This document shows positions 32,096-41,829 of a stretch of DNA of 64,000 nucleotides, piece after piece. Source of the stretch: Pseudomonas marginalis. Lineage in GTDB: Bacteria; Pseudomonadota; Gammaproteobacteria; Pseudomonadales; Pseudomonadaceae. The position numbers were made by a program, and so were the translations under genes. The stretch lies in the NCBI RefSeq assembly GCF_024169655.1, contig NZ_JALJWV010000001.1, positions 4,159,001 through 4,223,000 of the forward strand, written 5' to 3'. Under the pieces are notes generated by a model that was not told where the DNA came from, did not search any database, and was given only the letters and a program-made list of their open reading frames with translations. Every line of letters begins with the position of its first letter. Within the stretch, counting starts at the first letter, position 1.

Positions 32096-33009
32096 GAGGA
32101 CACAAAACCTTGAACGTCGTGCAGCGTAGGAATGGAGGGTTGCGCACCCGCGCGGGTGACTGACAGCGCGGCCGCCACCTGGCCAAAACGAATAGCCTCG
32201 GCTTCGCTTTTGCCATCGGCCAGCGCTGCGGCAAAGCCGCCGACAAACGTGTCACCGGCAGCCGTGGTATCCACCGCCTTGACCTTTGGCGCCGCCAGAT
32301 GCTCAAAACGCTTGCCGTCGCTGAACAGTGCGCCCTGAGCACCGAGGGTGATGATGACTTTACCGGCGCCGGCCTTGATCAACTGCATCGCGGCGAGCTT
32401 GGCGCTGTCCAGGGAGTCCACCGTCACGCCACTCAGGGCGGTGGCTTCGTTTTCATTGGGGATCAGATAATCGATCGAGGCGTACCACTGCGCCGGTAAA
32501 GGACCGCTGGCCGGGGCCGGATTGAGGATCACCGTCTTACCCAGTTCACGCCCGCGCTTGAGCGCATAACCGACGGTCTCCAGCGGCACTTCAAGCTGAC
32601 AGACGATTACGTCGGCGGCCTGCAACACCGCGTCAGCCGCCTGCAACGAAGCGGGCATCAGCTCGCCGTTACTGCCGGCAACGATCACGATCGCATTCTG
32701 GCTACTGTCATCCACCACAATCAACGCCACACCGCTGGAACCGTCGACGCGGCTCACAGCCTGGCAATCGATGCCTTCCACCAGCAACGCATCGCGCAAT
32801 TGGCCGCCGTAGGCGTCAGTGCCGACGCAACCGATCATCGCAACCTCGGCCCCCAGCCGCGCCGACGCGACGGCCTGGTTGGCGCCCTTGCCACCGGGGA
32901 CGGTGGAGAACGACTGGCCTATCAGGGTTTCACCGGCGCGGGGCAGCCGACTGGCACGGGTCACCAGGTCCATATTCAAGCTGCCTACTACCACTACTTT
33001 TGCGGGCAT
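32092..33009 (-). CDS. rbsK: Ribokinase
   Basis: A 305-residue PfkB-family kinase making ribose-5-phosphate from ribose and ATP. Seen: N-terminal GSLNMD, the GGKGANQA substrate loop (about 39-46) and the C-terminal DTTAAGDTFVGG motif with the catalytic Asp (about 246-257). It lies between rbsR and rbsD. Confidence 0.97.
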   Translation of the reverse strand: MPAKVVVVGSLNMDLVTRASRLPRAGETLIGQSFSTVPGGKGANQAVASARLGAEVAMIGCVGTDAYGGQLRDALLVEGIDCQAVSRVDGSSGVALIVVDDSSQNAIVIVAGSNGELMPASLQAADAVLQAADVIVCQLEVPLETVGYALKRGRELGKTVILNPAPASGPLPAQWYASIDYLIPNENEATALSGVTVDSLDSAKLAAMQLIKAGAGKVIITLGAQGALFSDGKRFEHLAAPKVKAVDTTAAGDTFVGGFAAALADGKSEAEAIRFGQVAAALSVTRAGAQPSIPTLHDVQGFVSS

Positions 33010-33032
33010 ACATCAGTACTCATCAATTCGGT

Positions 33033-34055
33033 TCAGCGGTATTGGGCGAACACACCAGCGAGTGGCGCCGTCGACTCACGCAAGACAATACTTGGCGTCA
33101 CGATGCGTTGATCGATCGGCAGTTGGGGGGTCGCAATTCGTCGCAGTAACAACTCGGCCGCCGTCTCGCCCAATTGCACGATCGACTGCCCGACCGTGGT
33201 CAGCGCCGGGTACACGTAACGGCCCATTTGAATGTCATCGAAGCCGATCACCGACAATTCGCTCGGCACGCGGATGTTGCGCTCGGCTGCCGCACGCAAC
33301 ACGCCGAAACCGATCATGTCGTTGCTGGCGAAAATCGCGCTCGGCGGGTTTTCCGACAGCAACTTCACCGCCGCGGCATAACCGCCGATGCTGGTGAAGT
33401 CACTTTCCTGGGTGCGATTGGCTGCCACATCGACGCCCGCCTCGCGCAAAGCCCGGTGATACCCAGCCAGACGCATTTGCGCCACGCGGGTATGGCCGGG
33501 ACCGCCGATGCAGGCGATGTCCCGATGGCCCAGTTCAAGCAAATGTCGGGTCGCCAAGTAAGCGCCCTGCTCATGATCAATGCGCACCTGGTCGACATCA
33601 ATACCGTCCAGCGCCCGGTCGACGATCACCATAGGCGTGCGCACCGCGCTCAAGCCCGCGGCAAGGCCGCTGTCGTCGCCGCCCACCGAGGTCACGATCA
33701 AACCGTCGACGCGCTTCTCCAGCAACACCCGCAAGTAACTGCGTTGTTTTTCCGCGTTGTCGTCGGAGTTGCAGAGGATCACGCAATAGCCGTTGCGCTC
33801 GCAATAGTCCTCGATACCCCGGGCCAGCTCGGCGAAATACGGGTTGAGGCTGTTCGGCACCAACAGGCCGATGGTGGCGGTGGTCTTGGCCTTGAGCGAA
33901 CGCGCCACGGCGCTGGGCACATAGTCCAGTTGCTTGATCGCGGCTTCCACCTTGAGGCGTACCGGCTCGCTGACTGGGCGCGTCTTGTTCACTACATGAG
34001 ACACGGTGGTGTAGGAAATACCTGCAAGCGCTGCCACATCCTTAATCGTCGCCAT
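33033..34055 (-). CDS. rbsR: LacI-family ribose operon repressor
   Basis: A 340-residue regulator with an N-terminal LacI helix-turn-helix (TIKDVAALAGISYTTVSHVV, about 3-22) and a periplasmic-binding-protein-like sugar domain. It sits inside the operon it should control, between rbsC and rbsK. A perfect LacI-type palindrome upstream of rbsB is its likely operator. Ribose or a phosphate of it is the expected inducer. Confidence 0.93.
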   Translation of the reverse strand: MATIKDVAALAGISYTTVSHVVNKTRPVSEPVRLKVEAAIKQLDYVPSAVARSLKAKTTATIGLLVPNSLNPYFAELARGIEDYCERNGYCVILCNSDDNAEKQRSYLRVLLEKRVDGLIVTSVGGDDSGLAAGLSAVRTPMVIVDRALDGIDVDQVRIDHEQGAYLATRHLLELGHRDIACIGGPGHTRVAQMRLAGYHRALREAGVDVAANRTQESDFTSIGGYAAAVKLLSENPPSAIFASNDMIGFGVLRAAAERNIRVPSELSVIGFDDIQMGRYVYPALTTVGQSIVQLGETAAELLLRRIATPQLPIDQRIVTPSIVLRESTAPLAGVFAQYR

Positions 34056-34058
34056 GGT

Positions 34059-35036
34059 TCAGCCCCGCCGACTTGCGCGTTGGCTGCGGTAGGTATCGAG
34101 GACCACGGCAATCACGATCACGGCACCGGTGATGATGCGCTTGGTGGGTTCCGTGGCACCGATCTGCGCAAGGCCAGCCGCCAGCACCGAAATAATCAAC
34201 ACACCGAAGAACGTGCTGATCACCGAGCCGCGTCCGCCCATCAGGCTCGTGCCACCGATCACCACTGCCGCGATCACTTGCAGCTCCAGACCGGACCCGG
34301 CGTTCGGGTCCGCCGCTTCCAGGCGCGAGATCTGGAACAGCGCCGCGACACCGGCCAGCAGGCCCATCAGACTAAACACCAGGATCTTGTAAGGCTTGGG
34401 ATTGATCCCGGCCAGACGCACAGCCTCTTCATTCGTACCGATACCGATCAAGTAACGGCCGAATACAGTACGGGTCAACACCAGTTGGGCGGCGACGATC
34501 ACCAGCAAAGCGATGATGAACGAAGGCGAAATCCCGAAGGCAATCGGGTTGGACAGCCAGGCAAAGGAGTCACCGATATAGGCCGTGCGCGAACCGGTCA
34601 TCTGGTACGCCACGCCGCGCGCCATTTCCAGCACGCCGAGAGACACAATAAACGACGGGATTCGCCAGGCCACGGTGATCGAGCCGGTGATGGTGCCGGC
34701 CAACGCGGCGCAACCCATGCCGAGCACGGCGGCCGGCAACACGCTCCAGCCCCAGCTGAGAATCGCCACGCTGACCGCCGACGCCGCCAGGGCCAGCACC
34801 GAGCCCACCGACAGGTCGATACCGCCGATGATCAGGATGAAGGTCATGCCCACCGCCAGCACCATCAGGTCCGGGATCTGGTTGGCCAGGGTGCTGAAAG
34901 TGTCGTAGGACAGGAAGTGATCGCTGAGCACCGAGAACAGCGCAATCATCGCCAGCAACGCACCCGCCAGCCCCAGGTAGGTGCCCATGCCGTAAAAGTT
35001 ACCACCCGCTTTACCGGGCGAAGTTGTTGTTTTCAT
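34059..35036 (-). CDS. rbsC: Ribose ABC transporter permease
   Basis: A 325-residue inner-membrane protein with about eight to ten hydrophobic segments and the GGIDLSVGSVLAL motif of sugar permeases (about 70-82). It forms the channel for ribose with RbsA. It overlaps rbsA by 4 bases and is 3 bases from rbsR. Confidence 0.96.
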   Translation of the reverse strand: MKTTTSPGKAGGNFYGMGTYLGLAGALLAMIALFSVLSDHFLSYDTFSTLANQIPDLMVLAVGMTFILIIGGIDLSVGSVLALAASAVSVAILSWGWSVLPAAVLGMGCAALAGTITGSITVAWRIPSFIVSLGVLEMARGVAYQMTGSRTAYIGDSFAWLSNPIAFGISPSFIIALLVIVAAQLVLTRTVFGRYLIGIGTNEEAVRLAGINPKPYKILVFSLMGLLAGVAALFQISRLEAADPNAGSGLELQVIAAVVIGGTSLMGGRGSVISTFFGVLIISVLAAGLAQIGATEPTKRIITGAVIVIAVVLDTYRSQRASRRG

Positions 35037-36586
35037 TGGGCATCCCTAAGCGCTGCGTCGTTGAGCAGCGCGTCACGTTTCTGATAGCCGGCAAAGGCGG
35101 CGGCGAGCAATTCATCCTGGGTCCAGCTGTCGCGCTCGAAGGTCTCGATCAACCGCCCGGCAGACAGCACGCCGATGCGGTCACAGATCAACATCAGCTC
35201 ACGCAGGTCGCTGGACACCACCACCAGCGCTTTGCCCTGACGGGTCAATTCACCGAGCAACGCATAAATGTCGAACTTGGCACCCACGTCGATGCCGCGG
35301 GTCGGCTCATCGAACAGCATCACCGAGCAGTCGCGCTCCAGCCAGCGACCAATCACGACTTTCTGCTGGTTGCCGCCGGACAGTTCGGACACCAATTGCG
35401 CCGGGCTGGAACTGCGGATGCGCATGGCATCGATCTGACGCTTGGCCAGAGCGGTTTCGTCGCGACTATTTACCACACCGCCGCCGGAAATTTCCGGCAT
35501 GTTGCCCAAGGCGATATTCGCGCTGATGGATTGCGTCAGCAGCAGGCCTTCGCCCTTGCGGTCTTCGGTGATCAAGGCGATGCCGTGACCCACCGCGTCG
35601 ACCGGCGAGCGAATGCTGACCACTTGGGCCGGCGACCCCAGGGCAACGGTGCCGCTGTCGGCCAGGTCGGCACCGAAGATCAGGCGCAGCAATTCCGTGC
35701 GGCCGGCGCCGATCAGGCCGGAGATGCCGTAGATCTCGCCGGCACGCACGTCAAAGGAGACGTCGCGGACTTTGTCGGCGCGGGTCAGTCCTTTTACCGT
35801 CAAGGCCGGGCCGCCGATGGTACGTGGCCCCAGGTCAATGTGTTCGCCCAGCTCGCGACCGACCATCAAGGTCACCAGTTGCTCGCTGTTGTAATTGGCC
35901 ATCGGCTCGACGCAGACCAGTTTGCCGTCACGCAGTACCGCAATGCGTTGGGCGACACGGGCCAACTCTTCGAGCCGATGCGAAATATAAATGATCGCCA
36001 CGCCCCTGGCCTGCAGGCGGGTGATTTGCTCAAACAGCATCTCGACTTCACGGGCGGTCAACATCGCCGTGGGCTCGTCGAGAATCAGCACATGGCAGTC
36101 GCCGATCAGGTTACGGGCGATCTCGACCATTTGCTGATGGCCGATGCCCAGGCTGCCAACCAGCGTGTCCGGATCGATCGCATCCAGGCCAACCTGGGCC
36201 ATCGCTTCGATCGCCGCGCTGCGCAGTTGCTTGCGGCTGATCCAGCCACAGTGGCTGGGCAGGTTGTCCAGGAACAGGTTTTCGGCCACGGTCAGCGTCG
36301 GCAGCAGGTTGAGTTCCTGCATGACCATGCGCACGCCCAGCTCTTCGGCCTGGGTGCGGCTGCCGGGGCGGTAGTCCTGACCGTTGAACTGCATGTGCCC
36401 GGTGGTCGGTGTGACCAGCCCGCCGATGATCTTCGACAAGGTACTTTTGCCTGCGCCGTTTTCACCGGTCAGCGCCAGCACTTCCCCGCGATTGAGCGTC
36501 AGGGTGATGTCGGATAGAACTGGCTGGGCATAGGTCTTACCGATACCGCTGACCGAGAGGACAGCGTTCGGGGCGGAAGATGACAT
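35033..36586 (-). CDS. rbsA: Ribose ABC transporter ATP-binding protein
   Basis: The 517-residue protein has two ABC domains in tandem, as is usual for CUT2 sugar importers. The first has Walker A GENGAGKST (41-49). The second has the signature ELSGGNQQKV (about 397-406) and Walker B VMLFDEPT. It powers ribose import. It follows rbsB by 57 bases. Confidence 0.97.
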   Translation of the reverse strand: MSSSAPNAVLSVSGIGKTYAQPVLSDITLTLNRGEVLALTGENGAGKSTLSKIIGGLVTPTTGHMQFNGQDYRPGSRTQAEELGVRMVMQELNLLPTLTVAENLFLDNLPSHCGWISRKQLRSAAIEAMAQVGLDAIDPDTLVGSLGIGHQQMVEIARNLIGDCHVLILDEPTAMLTAREVEMLFEQITRLQARGVAIIYISHRLEELARVAQRIAVLRDGKLVCVEPMANYNSEQLVTLMVGRELGEHIDLGPRTIGGPALTVKGLTRADKVRDVSFDVRAGEIYGISGLIGAGRTELLRLIFGADLADSGTVALGSPAQVVSIRSPVDAVGHGIALITEDRKGEGLLLTQSISANIALGNMPEISGGGVVNSRDETALAKRQIDAMRIRSSSPAQLVSELSGGNQQKVVIGRWLERDCSVMLFDEPTRGIDVGAKFDIYALLGELTRQGKALVVVSSDLRELMLICDRIGVLSAGRLIETFERDSWTQDELLAAAFAGYQKRDALLNDAALRDAQ

Positions 36587-36643
36587 AGGAAAATCTCCAG
36601 GCGCCCGCTCAGGGTGAGCGGACGCTGTTGGGTGCAGCCAGGA

Positions 36644-37603
36644 TTACTTCTTGAGGACGAGTTCGACCGGGGTTTCGATCGCGCCGTCTTGAGCCTCTAC
36701 CTTCTCACCCTTGACCAGCTTGAGCGCGTTCTGGATACCAAACACGGCCTGCTGTGCGGCAGCCTGGTCGGCTGTCGCCAGGACTCGGCCGTCCTGCAGC
36801 ATCGGCTTGATCGCTTCGATGTTGTCGTAGCCCACGACCAGCACCTTACCGGCCTTGCCTGCCGCGCGCACTGCGGAGACAGCGCCCAGGGCCATGTTGT
36901 CGTTACCGGCCAACAGTGCCTTGAGGTCCGGATATTCGCTCAGCATCGCAGAGGCGACTTTCTGGCCTTGGTCGATTTCCCAGTTGCCGGATTGGGTGGA
37001 GACGATCTTCATGCCAGCCGCGTCCATCGCATCCTTGTAGCCTGCAGTGCGCTGCTGCGCGTTGGTGGTGGTCGGTACCCCTTCGATGATGCCGACCTTG
37101 TCACCTGCAGCCAGTTGCTTGGCCAGGTAATCACCCACCAGCTTGGAGCCCTTGCGGTTGTCCGGGCCGACGAAGGGAATATCGAGGTTTTTGCTTTTCA
37201 GCACGCCCGGGTCCAGGCGGTTGTCGATATTGACGACCTTAATGCCGGCATCGGAGGCTTTTTTCAGCACGGTGACCAATGCCTTGGAGTCAGCCGGCGC
37301 GATGACGATGGCGTTCACTTTGGCGAGGATCATCTGGTTGACGATATCGATCTGCGCGCTGGTATCGGTTTCGTTCTTGATACCGTTGCTGATCATGTCG
37401 AAGTCCGCGGCGTGGGACTTCTGGTAGTCCTTCGCGCCTTCTAGCATGGTGACGAAGAATTCATTGGCAAGGGACTTCATCACCAGGCCGACCTTGGGTT
37501 TGGCGGCGGCGTCATCAGCGAATGCAGAAGAGAAAGGCAGCGCAGCAGATGCGGCGGCAAGCACAGCGACAGCAAGAAGACGTCCAGCGAATGGCAGCTT
37601 CAT
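36644..37603 (-). CDS. rbsB: Periplasmic ribose-binding protein
   Basis: A 319-residue solute-binding protein with a signal peptide (about 1-29) and two Rossmann-like lobes of the type 1 periplasmic-binding fold. It captures ribose for RbsAC. It is the first gene of rbsBACRKD plus nucleoside hydrolase. Confidence 0.95.
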   Translation of the reverse strand: MKLPFAGRLLAVAVLAAASAALPFSSAFADDAAAKPKVGLVMKSLANEFFVTMLEGAKDYQKSHAADFDMISNGIKNETDTSAQIDIVNQMILAKVNAIVIAPADSKALVTVLKKASDAGIKVVNIDNRLDPGVLKSKNLDIPFVGPDNRKGSKLVGDYLAKQLAAGDKVGIIEGVPTTTNAQQRTAGYKDAMDAAGMKIVSTQSGNWEIDQGQKVASAMLSEYPDLKALLAGNDNMALGAVSAVRAAGKAGKVLVVGYDNIEAIKPMLQDGRVLATADQAAAQQAVFGIQNALKLVKGEKVEAQDGAIETPVELVLKK

Positions 37604-37727
37604 GGGTTCACTCCGATCTTATGATTATTGGGAGCAACGCTTGCACCGAAGAGCACTTCGGCAGCCCTCCCACCCGGGCGGCTGATACGAACTTTCAAGA
37701 GGTTCAGGGTGCCCCCGTGAAACATCT

Positions 37728-37741
37728 CGCAAACGTTTGCG
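37728..37741. promoter_or_regulatory. Probable RbsR operator
   Basis: The perfect 14-bp palindrome CGCAAACGTTTGCG lies about 125 bases before rbsB. It has the central CG and AAACGTTT core typical of LacI-family operators. Control by RbsR is inferred from its place in front of the ribose operon. Confidence 0.85.
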
Positions 37742-38166
37742 TTAATCAAACTATGAGAACCTTGTCGGGATTTGTCAACGGAAGAAAACCGCACGCCCTC
37801 CAAGCCCTCTAGCCCTTACTCTCTCGCCTGTCACGCTGGGTTATTAAACATCGCCGCCGCCGGATCGTTTTCTAAAACGACAGGCCGTGACGTCGATGAC
37901 ATACACCGCACGCGACTATCTCGTCATTATTTTCGGACAACCGAACGCAACACCCGCCTTTTGTTCGGAAAGCCGGACAATCGTTTAGAAAAACCACTCT
38001 AAATGCGAATTAAATACCAATAAAATCAGTAGGTTAAATAATAACGACCGGCAGTTTCAGGCTGGTACAAATCCTGCTCCCTCCCAGCACCTCGATGCGT
38101 TCAGAACCGCTCGAGCGCTCTAGATGAACTTGCTACCGCACTCATCAAAAACCAGAGAGAAAAATA
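37742..38166. other. Divergent intergenic region rbsB/asparaginase
   Basis: About 425 bases between divergent operons, AT-rich around 37980-38050. It should hold the asparaginase promoter. No further operator or RNA structure stood out. Confidence 0.4.
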
Positions 38167-39255
38167 ATGAAATCTGCATTGAAGACCATTGTTCCGGGCG
38201 CCCTAGCCCTTCTGCTGCTGTTCCCTGTTGCCGCTCAGGCAAAAGACGTCGAAACCAAAACCAAACTCTCCAACGTGGTGATCCTCGCCACCGGCGGCAC
38301 CATTGCCGGTGCCGGCGCCAGCGCCGCTAACAGCGCCACCTACCAGGCAGCCAAAGTCGGCATCGAGCAATTGATCGCCGGTGTTCCGGAGCTTAGCCAG
38401 GTCGCCAATGTGCGTGGCGAGCAAGTGATGCAAATTGCGTCCGAAAGCATCAACAACGAAAACCTGCTGCAACTGGGTCGCCGCGTCGCCGAACTGGCTG
38501 ACAGCAAGGACGTCGACGGCATCGTGATCACCCACGGCACCGACACCCTGGAAGAAACCGCTTACTTCCTGAACCTCGTGGAAAAAACCGACAAGCCCAT
38601 CGTTGTAGTCGGGTCCATGCGCCCAGGCACCGCCATGTCGGCAGACGGCATGCTCAACCTGTACAACGCCGTCGCCGTCGCTGGCAGCAAGGATGCCCGC
38701 GGCAAGGGCGTGCTGGTGACCATGAACGACGAGATCCAATCGGGTCGCGATGTCAGCAAGATGATCAACATCAAGACCGAAGCATTCAAGAGCCCATGGG
38801 GCCCGTTGGGCATGGTGGTTGAAGGCAAATCCTACTGGTTCCGCCTGCCGGCCAAGCGCCACACCATGGATTCTGAATTCGACATCAAGACCATCAAGAG
38901 CCTGCCTGACGTCGAAATCGCCTACGGTTACGGCAACGTGAGCGACACTGCCGCCAAGGCCCTGGCCCAGGCCGGCGCCAAAGCAATCATCTATGCAGGC
39001 ACTGGCAACGGTTCGGTGTCCTCCAAGGTCGTCCCGGCTCTGCAGGAACTGCGTAAGCAAGGCGTGCAAATCATTCGCTCCTCCCACGTGAATGCCGGCG
39101 GTTTCGTGCTGCGCAACGCCGAACAGCCTGACGACAAGTATGACTGGGTGGCTGCCCATGACCTGAATCCGCAGAAAGCGCGGATCCTGGCGATGGTTGC
39201 CCTGACCAAGACTCAGGACAGCAAAGAGCTGCAACGGATGTTCTGGGAATACTGA
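38167..39255 (+). CDS. ansB: Periplasmic glutaminase-asparaginase
   Basis: The 362-residue enzyme has a signal peptide (about 1-25, ending AAQAK). The type II asparaginase active site is complete: ATGGTIAG with nucleophile Thr45 and the ITHGTDT motif. It releases ammonia from asparagine and, in the Pseudomonas type, glutamine, in the periplasm. It stands alone, divergent from the ribose operon. Confidence 0.93.
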   Translation: MKSALKTIVPGALALLLLFPVAAQAKDVETKTKLSNVVILATGGTIAGAGASAANSATYQAAKVGIEQLIAGVPELSQVANVRGEQVMQIASESINNENLLQLGRRVAELADSKDVDGIVITHGTDTLEETAYFLNLVEKTDKPIVVVGSMRPGTAMSADGMLNLYNAVAVAGSKDARGKGVLVTMNDEIQSGRDVSKMINIKTEAFKSPWGPLGMVVEGKSYWFRLPAKRHTMDSEFDIKTIKSLPDVEIAYGYGNVSDTAAKALAQAGAKAIIYAGTGNGSVSSKVVPALQELRKQGVQIIRSSHVNAGGFVLRNAEQPDDKYDWVAAHDLNPQKARILAMVALTKTQDSKELQRMFWEY

Positions 39256-39445
39256 TTCCTGGTGACACCTGTGCAGGGGCGGATTCGCTCGCCCCTGCTT
39301 CCCCGTAGACCCCTCGCTACCCACCTCCCCGCCCTACATCAATTCGCCTGAATCGCTGTCAGACGAGTGCGCTGAGTTTTAAGCAGTTGCGAAATCGCCC
39401 ACAGTCAAATACTGTATGCACGTACAGCTTATTAAGGAATCCGCC

Positions 39446-39697
39446 GTGGCAAAATCCTCTTCCGCAGTGCCAACCCCGCCTGACGCCTATGAACGCCTGG
39501 CCCTTCGTGTGCAAAAAATCATCAATTCGACCAACGCCCAGAAAGCCAAGGCGGCCTTGATCTTCCGTCTGCCGGATGAGCCGGAGGACGAATGGCAACG
39601 CTTGCTGGAAGAAATTGCGGAGAACGACAACGTCACACTCGCTCACCGGGACGACGGTGGCGTGCAGATTTTCTGGGTTGTGCCGAAGGAAGATTGA
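39446..39697 (+). CDS. DUF1654-family protein
   Basis: The 83-residue protein starts at GTG with AAGGA 7 bases upstream; the open frame reaches back to an ATG at 39416. It matches the small DUF1654 proteins that are nearly confined to Pseudomonas: YERLALRVQKIIN near the start and a C-terminal VQIFWVVPKED. Function unknown. It ends 4 bases before endA, so the two may be co-expressed. Confidence 0.8.
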   Translation: MAKSSSAVPTPPDAYERLALRVQKIINSTNAQKAKAALIFRLPDEPEDEWQRLLEEIAENDNVTLAHRDDGGVQIFWVVPKED

Positions 39698-39701
39698 TTC
39701 A

Positions 39702-40394
39702 ATGAGTGTCCGTTTTACTGCTGTGTTTTTTTGCCTGTTTTTTGCCGTCACCGCCCATGCCCAAGCGCCCCGAACGTTCAGCGAAGCCAAGAAAATCGCC
39801 TGGAAGCTCTACGCACCGCAATCCACCGAGTTCTATTGCGGCTGCAAATACACGGGCAACCGCGTGGACCTGAAAGCCTGCGGCTACATCCCACGCAAAA
39901 ACGCTAACCGCGCCGCGCGCATCGAATGGGAACATATCGTGCCGGCCTGGCAGATCGGGCATCAGCGCCAGTGCTGGCAGAATGGCGGGCGTAAGAACTG
40001 TACGCGGCATGACGACGTGTTCAAACGCGCCGAAGCCGACCTGCACAACCTCGTGCCGAGCATCGGCGAGGTCAATGGCGACCGGAACAACTTCAGTTTT
40101 GGCTGGCTGCCGGTGCAAAGTGGACAGTACGGCTCATGCCTGACCCAGGTCGACTTCAAGGCCAAGAAGGTCATGCCGCGCCCGTCCATTCGCGGGATGA
40201 TCGCACGGACGTATTTTTACATGAGCAAACAATACGGCTTGCGCCTGTCGAAACAGGATCGTCAACTGTACGAAGCCTGGAACAAGACCTATCCGGTGCA
40301 GGCCTGGGAGCGCCAGCGCAATCAGACGGTGGCCTGTGTGATGGGGCGTGGGAATGAGTTCGTCGGCCCGGTGAATCTGAAAGCCTGCGGCTGA
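39702..40394 (+). CDS. endA: Endonuclease I, secreted DNase
   Basis: A 230-residue protein with a signal peptide (about 1-21, ending AHA). The EndA/Vvn core motif is present: IEWEHIVPAWQ (catalytic His near 74) followed by a Cys-rich loop. These periplasmic or secreted enzymes cut DNA non-specifically. Eight Cys are visible, suggesting several disulfides. It starts 4 bases after the DUF1654 gene. Confidence 0.92.
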   Translation: MSVRFTAVFFCLFFAVTAHAQAPRTFSEAKKIAWKLYAPQSTEFYCGCKYTGNRVDLKACGYIPRKNANRAARIEWEHIVPAWQIGHQRQCWQNGGRKNCTRHDDVFKRAEADLHNLVPSIGEVNGDRNNFSFGWLPVQSGQYGSCLTQVDFKAKKVMPRPSIRGMIARTYFYMSKQYGLRLSKQDRQLYEAWNKTYPVQAWERQRNQTVACVMGRGNEFVGPVNLKACG

Positions 40395-40437
40395 AAACGA
40401 GCGGGAAAAATCGGCATTTCCCCGCTCAATCTGCCAG

Positions 40438-40818
40438 TTACTGCGCGACCTTGTGTTCGATGACCTGCGACTCGGTATCGTTTTTCTTGGCGCGGGCCAG
40501 CTTTTCCGTAAGCAGGGCCTGCTTGGCTTCAGCCTCGGCCCGGGTAGGAAATGGCCCCAACAGCACCACGTCCTTGCCGTCTTCCTTCACGATATAAAAA
40601 TTGAAACCATGCTCCAGCAACCAGGCGGTCAGGTCGGTGATCGCCTGCAGCTTGTGGTCCGGCGGGCCTACGCGCACGTCCCATTCCTGGGCGGCAATCG
40701 CACCGATTTGCGGCTGGCTTTCAGTCACGGCCGGCTTCGCCTTGGGCTCTTCGACACGCTTGCCTTCACCGCAACCGGCCAATGCCAACACCGCCATTGC
40801 CATCGCTACTTTACGCAC
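40438..40818 (-). CDS. SPOR-domain lipoprotein
   Basis: A 126-residue protein with a lipobox (LALAGC, Cys16) and a C-terminal SPOR-like fold (about 45-115; VLLGPFPTRAEAEAKQALL is typical). SPOR domains bind peptidoglycan stripped of stem peptides at the division site. It is a single gene, convergent with endA. Confidence 0.75.
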   Translation of the reverse strand: MRKVAMAMAVLALAGCGEGKRVEEPKAKPAVTESQPQIGAIAAQEWDVRVGPPDHKLQAITDLTAWLLEHGFNFYIVKEDGKDVVLLGPFPTRAEAEAKQALLTEKLARAKKNDTESQVIEHKVAQ

Positions 40819-41065
40819 TGCCCTGCTCCTTTAAGGATAAAGAGGCAACTTTATCATCCACTGTCTATTCTGGCGGTCATAAACGTTGGCTTAAACAATG
40901 CGAATCATGTATCGCAGACCTGTATGATGACGCCATGGGAATTAATGTCGCCTCTATGCGTCCTAAAAGAGGCAGTCACAGGGAAGCGCTTAGCAGTAAG
41001 CTACACACATCCGACACCTGCCCTGTCTGAATCATGTGTCCTTAAAGGTAATCAAGGAGAAGTCC

Positions 41066-41260
41066 ATGCTGATACTCACCCGTAAAGTTGGTGAAAGCAT
41101 AAACATCGGTGATGACATTACGATCACCATTCTGGGCGTCAGCGGCCAGCAAGTAAGAATCGGCATCAATGCACCTAAGGATGTTGCCGTGCATCGCGAG
41201 GAGATTTACCAGCGCATCCAGGCTGGCCTAACGGCGCCAGATAAAAACCAGACGCCTTGA
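41066..41260 (+). CDS. rsmE: CsrA-family RNA-binding regulator, RsmE type
   Basis: A 64-residue CsrA/RsmA dimeric RNA-binding protein (MLILTRKVGESINIGD start; RIGINAPKDVAVHREEIYQR core with the RNA-contacting Arg near 44). The sequence is closer to my memory of RsmE than of RsmA of P. fluorescens. It blocks translation by binding GGA motifs and is titrated by RsmX/Y/Z RNAs under GacS/GacA. AAGGAGAAG before the start contains a GGA that could allow self-repression. The start at 41066 is preferred to the upstream 41036. Confidence 0.93.
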   Translation: MLILTRKVGESINIGDDITITILGVSGQQVRIGINAPKDVAVHREEIYQRIQAGLTAPDKNQTP

Positions 41261-41470
41261 AGCGCCTTCAGTAGCCAGCCTTTTCGTTCACTGTAACGGC
41301 TGGCGAAAACCCTTTTGACCTGCTCGCGTTCTTTTCGCGCTCAGCGTGTCCCGCCCCTTCATCGTCGCTGAAAGATGAAACTGTCATCACGCCCGGAACT
41401 TGTTGCATGATTCGCGGCCGAATCTCGTGAAACCCTCTTCCGCCATACGAGTGCACTCAGGAGCACATCG

Positions 41471-41734
41471 ATGAGGCCTACCACGAAGCGACCCTTTGCC
41501 GCCCGTTCCTGGATGATCGCCCTGCTCATCGGGTTCGTCTTTGCGGGATTGGAATGCGGTTTGAGATTCGAAATCAAAGGCATCTACGTCACCGATGTAC
41601 CCTCGTGGCTGGACTTGACGCTGTTGCTCGGCGGCTACCTGTTTGTATTCTGCCTCAAGCCAATCCAGAAAACCGTCCAGCGCAAAATGTGCCAGCGCGC
41701 GGCTCTGGGGGGACATCGGAGAACTGCACGCTGA
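41471..41734 (+). CDS. Small inner-membrane protein
   Basis: An 87-residue protein with a basic N-terminus and two hydrophobic segments (about 14-28 and 48-62). AGGAG lies 7 bases before the ATG. Function unknown. It could be anchored with both ends inside the cell. Confidence 0.55.
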   Translation: MRPTTKRPFAARSWMIALLIGFVFAGLECGLRFEIKGIYVTDVPSWLDLTLLLGGYLFVFCLKPIQKTVQRKMCQRAALGGHRRTAR

Positions 41735-41829
41735 TCGCCAATGCCTCGCTATCAGATCGCCGGTATTTACAGTCCCGCCCCAGCACCTATGCTTGCCCTT
41801 GCCCGGTCAGTTGAAAGGCGCTGAAGCCA

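Noticed and set aside
33174..35084. 636-codon plus-strand ORF opposite rbsR and rbsC
   Set aside because: Spans two clear minus-strand genes and is dominated by His, Gln and Arg, as antisense frames of such genes are.
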